From: Patiria pectinifera
Taxonomy: Eukaryota; Echinodermata; Asteroidea; Valvatida; Asterinidae
DNA length: 64,000 nt
Direction of reading: 5' to 3'
Assembly (NCBI GenBank): GCA_029964075.1
Contig: CM057134.1
Span: 24,096,905 to 24,160,904, forward strand
In this document: one piece after another, positions 58,085 through 64,000 of the stretch
Numbering within the stretch: position 1 is the first letter of the stretch
Layout: each line of letters begins with the position of its first letter
Notes under the pieces: generated by a model
What the model was told of the DNA's origin: nothing
The model's input: the letters and a program-made list of their open reading frames with translations, nothing else
Databases searched by the model: none
Translations under genes and position numbers: made by a program

Positions 58085-59320
58085 GCTAGGAACACAGCTC
58101 CATGGTAAAACCATAGAGCAAGGACCCAAGGAGTTCGTACTCCAAGACTTCAAAAGTAAAATGATCGTCGCCGCGCTCGAAAGCTACAATAGAAAGCACC
58201 TGGCGCCAGCTTGCTCAGTTGCTCACTACGCTAATCTCGACACAATAGAGATCCGCGCTCACTAATGCCAAAAAAGGAGTTTGCACGGCTTCGTAGACAG
58301 TACCATGGTAAATACGCATGCGCAGTTGTCATACATCGCTAAAAATGAATGATTTTGAAGTGTTTGTTCGGAGTTGGCTAATACTGGCTAACAATGTGGT
58401 CAACTTCACTGAAACAATCATTTCATGAAGAACAAAATGCTCTGTACCTTTAGTGTGAAAACTTGTGAAATTTTCCAAAAAAACACACATTTCATCAATG
58501 ATATATTGCCAATTAAAATGTCTGAAAATACATGAAAACTTATCTGAAAGAAATCCAATTTATCTCCAAATTACAGGGACAGATAACGCGTTTAGACACC
58601 AACAACTGCACATTGCTAACTTGAGTTCATAACTCACATCTAACAACTGCGCAGTTGTAAAAACCTATCTTGTCGTAAAATATATTTTTCAAAAAAGAGC
58701 AGCGACGTGACATGACTTATTATGCAGCAGGGGCCGTATCATAAGTCCGACGCCTCATAGGTCCGACGCCTCATTAGTCCGAAATTTCGGACTTATGAGG
58801 CGTCGGACTTATGAGGCATACAATTTATTAATTCCGCTTCATAGGTCCGACGCCTCATAAGTCCGACGCCTCATAAGTCCGACAAATTAAACGCCTCGTT
58901 TTTACGTTGTCGGACTAATGAGGCGTCGGACTTATGAGGCGTCGGACCTATGAGGCGTCGGACTTATGAGGCGTCGGACCTTTGAGGCGTCGGACTAATG
59001 GGCCTTTATTTGGTTAGGGGATGCGATTTTGTCGGACTTATGAGGCGTCGGACCTATGAGGCGTCGGACTTATGAGCGGACCCCATGCAGCATATAGGGA
59101 GGTTGTTGGTTACATGTACCAACTAAAAAGGCGGCGACGATCATCGTGTTCAAAGGCCACTGGCATTCACGCTTTGAATGGTCGAGGCTTGCGGTCACAG
59201 TGCTGTAGCTATAGACATTCCCGAGGGATTGGTATGTTAATGGTCAAAATGTAAATCGCACAAGAGTTCTAACTCCTTGGGTCCTTTTTCTATGGTTTTA
59301 CCATGAGCTGTGTTCCTAGC
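58085..59320. mobile_element. TIR element with GCTAGGAACACAGCTC ends, hosting a nested MITE
   Basis: The left end GCTAGGAACACAGCTCCATG and the right end at about 59300-59320 are inverted. Inverse matches continue through ATGGTAAAACCATAGA and AGGACCCAAGGAGTT (about 50 bp of TIR). The left end also forms a local palindrome ACCATGGAGCT/AGCTCCATGGT. No transposase. The element at 58730 is inserted inside. Confidence 0.65.
58730..59084. mobile_element. MITE built almost entirely of 16-bp GTCCGACGCCTCATAA repeats
   Basis: The 355-bp element lies between perfect 8-bp duplications ATGCAGCA (58722-58729 and 59085-59092). Ends are GGGGCCGTATCATAAG and CTTATGAGCGGACCCC. The body is about fifteen 16-bp units that change orientation at least three times (for example around TCCGAAATTTCGGA, 58778-58791). 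An 8-bp duplication fits hAT, P or Merlin; the ends do not let me choose. Confidence 0.85.
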
Positions 59321-60269
59321 ATTGATGACTGCATTTTCAGAATAAACAATCTTGCGCTGCGCGGGTTGGGGTGAATATGGCACGGTTTCTAAATTCCATT
59401 CTTCAAAACAACATCGTCAAGATTTAAACGCGTGTAGTGAGCATACCATATACACGCAGGCAGTTGGTTCCGATTCCGATTAATCCCAGATATGTGGAAT
59501 GTCACTTCACAATCCACGAAGATGTAGGCCACGGGAAATGTCACAAGTATTGTATATAACTCGGTCATTTAAAGGAAGGTATCTTTTATGTAATGTCTCT
59601 TCATTTTTCACGGTACCAATAGCAATTAAATCGTCACAATGATTTGTTTAACTTTTTTCTCGCTCTTTTTTTTGTTGTAAAGGTTATTCTTTGCACTTCA
59701 CTGATCTTTATGTCCCTGACGGAGAATTTTTTTAAGGAACTAGCCTATAAAGACTGTGTTTTTATTACCAGACAGAGACTTAGAAACGATCGACAAATGT
59801 AAAAAAAAAAAATCAAAATCACAGCTACTGGTATACGTACCATAATCACGCCTACGTAATGTGTAGCATAGTAGTAGTATGCATCTTTCCAGTTGTACAC
59901 TCACAGTGCCCCGTCCGCCTCCCATTTGTTGTCCCACACTGTTGCCATGGCGATCGTACTCCTAGCTGCAAGATTCATTACATCAGCCGAACAATACATC
60001 TATCTGATTATAATCGTCACACAGTTTTCATTACACAGTGACAGACGAATGCGAGCGGTCTTGCTTTTTGTCAAATGAGGGCACGTGGGCAAAAAGATAA
60101 CAAAATTGATTGTATCTACCGCCGTGGTTTGACCGACCAACCAACCTATTTCATCCATTTGGTCACGGTAAATTGAATTTGCAAACACTTAACTAAACGG
60201 AACATACGCCTTCATGGATGGACTTCATTTCAACTCGCCAACTGCTGTTGATTAGTCGATAGTACCACG
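59321..60269. promoter_or_regulatory. Upstream region of the receptor gene
   Basis: Non-coding sequence before the receptor start. I see no convincing TATA box, and the transcription start cannot be placed. The 5' untranslated region may include upstream exons. Confidence 0.3.
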
Positions 60270-62342
60270 ATGGGGCGTAGCGGTTTGGTTCTTCTTGCTG
60301 TCTGCATTCAATTTACCTTTGGCGCTCACTTACCCCCCGAAGTCTGCTCCATTTATACCCAAACGGGAGATGTGTATATCGGTGGCGTATTCTCACTCCA
60401 TGCAGATGATGAACCTGAGGGAAAGGAGAGAGGTTTACCTCAAGGATGTAAGACACGTCTACCTATCAGTTCTCTGCAGATTGTTGAGGCCATGGTCTAT
60501 GCGGTGAAGACAATCAACGACAATGACACTATCCTTCCTAATGTCACCCTGGGGTTCATGATCCATGATGATTGTTCTAGGGATGAGTATGCTATGTGGG
60601 GATCACTGTCCCTCCTGATGGGTGCTCGGGCGGTCATTGAGGGAGCAAGCTGTAAGATCCCCGGAATGACGTCTGGGAACAAAGACCAATGTGTTGTGGG
60701 TCTGGTGGGCACGGGGAGAACATCCTCTAGTGAGACAGTTTCAAGCACAGCAGGGCTGTTTGAGAGGCCGCTAGTCTCTTATGGCGCCACGGGCCAAGAG
60801 CTCTTGAATGGGGAGGCGTTCCCGTACTACTTCAGCACCATTGCCTTTGACAAGTATAAGAATAAAGTCATCCTGGACATACTAGATTACTTCGAGTGGC
60901 AATATGTAGCCTTGGTATATGCAGCAGGCTATGATACGCTTGACATGATGGAGGACCTTAAGAACGCAGCCGTTGTTCAGCATGTGTGTATGCACATAAA
61001 TATAATGGTCAGTGAGGTTCCTACGGGGAAGGAATTAAACACAATGGTCAACCTGTTGCAAAGTAATAAATATGCGAAAGTCGTTGTGCTGTTGGCCTCG
61101 TCTGCGGTAACTGTTAATGCTGTGTTTTCAGCTGCTCTGGAGGCAGACCCGCCTATGAACCTTACATGGATTGTGAGTACTGCGTCGGAAAATGTTCAGA
61201 TCTTGCAGAGTCGCCTTGCGCAAGGCAGTCTATTCATCGAGTATGACACCCCAGAACTAAACGGGTTCGAGCGGTACTTCCGTTCCCTGACAAATGGAAA
61301 CACCGAAAACCCATGGTTCAAAGAGTTCTGTGTGGATTTAGACAAATGCATGTCATCAAGCCCAGAAGGATTCAGTAAAACAATACCGACCCTAGCTCCG
61401 ACTATGGACGCAGTTTATGCGTTGGCTTATGCTCTGGATGAGACAATACGCCGTATGAACTGCAGTGGCATGATATCGAATTGTCTCACAAGTCATGGCG
61501 CCGAAACCGTTTTTGCAGGAATGCTGCGGGTTGTTTCTTTTCCAGGAACGAGGGGTGAATTTAGATTCAGTGAAGACATTAGATCCGTTTCAGGTCATTT
61601 TATCATCAAAAACATGCACGAGATTGACGGTACGTTCAGGATGGTAGAGGTTGGTTCGTGGAGCTCTGGTTCGTCCACACGTACGCGAAGGCCCATGAGC
61701 GTTACGCCACTGACCATTGATGAATCTTTGATTCAGTGGAACAGAGATTTGGGAGATAAGACTCCCAGGTCTACCTGTAAGGAGGAATGTGGCCCGGGGT
61801 ATGTGGAAGAGGCGCTGGCGAAGAGATGCTGCTGGGGTTGTCGAGCATGTTACTCCGACGAAATCGTCAACGGGACCGATTGCATAAAGTGCCAGCAAGT
61901 ACAGTGGCCCAATGATAACCAAACTGCATGTGTAGATCTTGTCCCGGTAACGGTCACCTGGTTAAATCCATCGTCCATTATGCTGGTCTCTCTGGTGTGT
62001 CTTGGCCTGCTTCTTTGCTCACTATCTGCAATAGGTATGATCAGATACCGACACCATCCATTGATCAAAGCCAGCAGCAGAGAGTTGAGTTGCGTCAACA
62101 TCTTAGGTCTCGTCTTGGGTTACCTGGCCGTGTTACCTCTCCTCCATCCCCCAGGACCCCTAGTCTGCGGCACAGCTCAGGTCTTGTACGCCCTAGCCTT
62201 CACCATGATGTATGCCCCACTTCTGCTCAAAGTAAACCGTATCTACAGGATCTTTGACAGCAGCGCTAAGTCTGCCAAATCTCCTAAATACACTGGACCT
62301 CGAGCCCAGCTGTTGATCGTTGCCCTGCTGGTTGCAGTTCAG
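60270..62342 (+). CDS. Metabotropic glutamate receptor-like class C GPCR, first large exon (partial gene)
   Basis: It encodes 691 residues up to a splice donor. A hydrophobic signal peptide (about 1-19) precedes a Venus-flytrap ligand domain (about 25-480) starting SIYTQTGDVYIGGVF, with the SSS cluster at 152-154 and GAT at 172-174 where mGluRs hold the amino-acid ligand backbone. A nine-cysteine domain follows (C503 to C554, all nine visible). TM1 (about 566-588), TM2 and TM3 come next, with IL2 sequence (LLLKVNRIYRIF) and the start of TM4 (AQLLIVALLVAVQ). The remainder of the seven-helix domain and tail must lie beyond the window. The aspartate expected in the mGluR VASD-type loop is not evident (here VSTASEN), so the ligand may not be glutamate. 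The start codon has A at -3 and G at +4. The protein acts in the plasma membrane as a G-protein-coupled receptor, probably a dimer by family knowledge. Confidence 0.9.
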
Positions 62343-62350
62343 GTAAGAGT
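62343..62350 (+). promoter_or_regulatory. 5' splice site after receptor exon
   Basis: CAG|GTAAGAG at 62342/62343 matches the donor consensus and falls between codons (phase 0). It is immediately after the Gln that, in the family, lies in TM4. Open reading beyond it (16 codons) is intron. Confidence 0.85.
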
Positions 62351-64000
62351 ATTTTCAAAATGCGATATATATAGGGCAAATTCATTTGAGTGAAAAAAAG
62401 GTTGCACTTGTGAAAACTTATAAGAACATACACAGAAAATGACTGCATGTTTTTTTACTACAGTATCCGATTTTAATTGTGTTTTATCCTATTTAGCTTT
62501 CGAAACTGACTTAGGAAACTTAGGGAAATCAGGAGAGGGTGGGATTAAAAAAAAGGTACCAAAAATGGCGATATTCTAATCAAATATTTTTTGGTAAAAC
62601 ATGCAGGAGCCTATTCAGTGATTATTGTGCAGGTATTACATGTTCACTTTTAACTGTTGTCGTTTTCATGAATCAGTTGAATTAAAAACAAAATCTAAAT
62701 GATATAAAAGGGCATAGCCTGTGCCCTATTTCAACTAATTGCTCTTTTGTAAGAAGCTTTTGTACACTAAGAGGACAACAGAATAGAAAAAGCGATAACC
62801 CCTTTTATTTCATTAAAATATCAAAATGCACCATCAAAGTTCTGTAACGTTTCTCTAAGATTTGATCGGTTTTATCGATATTTAAGTCCCATCTAGTACA
62901 AATAGGTTTTGGGTGGGTTTTTGTTCGGGGGGGGGGGACGTTGCCTCGCAGAGGGCCAGCCAAGTGTCCATTTTGCGCTTGCCTGACCGCCTGACTGACT
63001 CGCTGACTCGATCACTCACTGACTGTCACTTGTGACCACGGGGTACTTATCTCAACTGACTTCTCACCGTCCATGTCTCGGAGCAGCTTTATATGACGCT
63101 TGCCTATTCATGTGATGTAGCACTACTCCATACACATGTGCAAATTGTGTGGTCAATATTTCAAGTTTCCGTGCGATCGACGGAGGTTCAGTTTTTATTT
63201 TCATCGCGTCGCTACTTATACAGCCTATACTTTTATTTATTTTCTTGCATTCTGAATCAATGTTCCGGACAGCTGTGTAGGCTTGCTTCTATCATATTGA
63301 AGTTCCCTAAAACGGCGAAAAGAAATCCAATTTTTTTAAAACAACGTTTGATGCAACACACGGCAGATGTATAAAAAAAATATTTCATCACATGATAATA
63401 TTCTTTCAATATGCAGTATATGATACAACATAATAGGACATTTATGTTTCTCGTGGTCATGTATATATATATATATATATTTTTATATGGGTATAAATTA
63501 TATATATTAACAGCTTTTAGACAAATTGACAACGTGCGTAGGTCGTTTCAAAAGCTGCCCGTTGTCAGTAAAATGCTTGTTGTCGATGTCACTTCAAGAT
63601 AACCTGACCATCAATTCTGCCATAGCCTTGGGCGGCATAACAACGAGTATCAAGTCGATAAAACCAAATCACGTATGCAAAAGCTCATTAGTGGACCCAT
63701 TAATATCTCTTACGGCTCATTACTAGCTTTCAAAGTGCATGGTTCTTCCAAGCTCGTTATGTTTTTCCATTGATGGGGGAGGTATAATCAAGATTTAATC
63801 ATTTTCCAATGACATATTTCAAGGGCAAAAGGAAAGTCGTCCTGATGAACAATAATTCACTGGATACACATTCTTTTGATTACTCAGCAACAGCGGCATA
63901 TCTTTGAAAAATTAGTACGGCACTTTTTGTCATCTTGGACGTATTTTTTTATCACGACAATATGCAAAAGTATCCAGTGGTATTTATCTTAATTAAAAGC
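62343..64000 (+). other. Intron of the receptor gene (no exon recognised to window end)
   Basis: No sequence resembling TM4-TM7 appears, so the next exon is outside the window. It contains a G run near 62929-62938, tandem CTGACTGACTCG-type words near 62985-63030, and a TA microsatellite at 63461-63481. Confidence 0.6.

Noticed and set aside
57987-58265. 92-codon plus-strand frame
   Set aside because: It crosses the boundary of the GCTAGGAACACAGC element, so it cannot be an ancestral gene.

Overview
The window looks like animal genomic DNA, most likely from a marine invertebrate deuterostome such as an echinoderm, hemichordate or lancelet. The signs are large introns and intergenic spaces, a class C (metabotropic glutamate type) receptor with a GT splice donor, a CR1-like LINE, an animal-type Helitron polyprotein and very dense families of small DNA transposons. 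I cannot name the species from sequence alone. Only three stretches carry convincing protein-coding sequence: the broken LINE (12.2-15.4 kb, minus), the Helitron polyprotein (46.0-51.6 kb, plus) and the first large exon of the receptor (60.3-62.3 kb, plus). Almost everything else is mobile or repeat DNA.

Layout. 0-8.4 kb: a palindromic 21-bp array, a 1.4-kb element made of three concentric inverted tandem arrays, GC-rich foldbacks and two TIR elements. 8.4-11.9 kb: AT-rich DNA without genes. 11.9-15.4 kb: a minus-strand CR1-like LINE with a TTA-repeat tail, an endonuclease deletion and a hAT MITE in its reverse transcriptase. 15.4-18.4 kb: two inverted arrays of a 62-bp unit, interleaved with elements ending TATAGGTTTTCCCGG. 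19.0-20.3 kb: a 255-bp tandem repeat. 20.8-27.0 kb: old repeat copies, a 2.1-kb element whose TIRs are arrays, and a Mutator-like MITE with a 9-bp target duplication.

27.06-44.0 kb is one head-to-tail array of a Helitron-like non-autonomous element, read on the minus strand. The unit is 1349 bp once two identifiable insertions are subtracted. From 33.2 kb it turns into a 2.9-kb higher-order unit. Each unit starts at CTAG followed by an 8-bp-stem hairpin. A divergent copy at the array edge has a compensated base-pair change in that stem.

45.97-51.65 kb encodes a Helitron-type polyprotein. In order it has eleven 14-residue repeats, a PHD-like zinc finger, a C76-like cysteine protease candidate, an OTU protease domain, an 18-residue Lys-Tyr repeat region and the N-terminal part of a Helitron replicase-helicase. 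A 500-base assembly gap then interrupts it. Two single-base indels in A runs split the frame and cancel each other. 52.6-59.3 kb holds MITEs assigned by target duplication and ends (TTAA, TA, 8 bp), several nested. 60.27-62.34 kb is the receptor exon, followed by intron to the window end.

The Helitron protein and the Helitron-like array may be a donor and user of one transposition machinery, but nothing in the window shows they share termini. The strongest candidates for something undescribed are the Helitron with two deubiquitinase-like proteases plus a PHD finger, the Helitron-like array with its covarying terminal hairpin, and the elements whose inverted ends are built from tandem CTCG-N6-CGAG-type palindromes.
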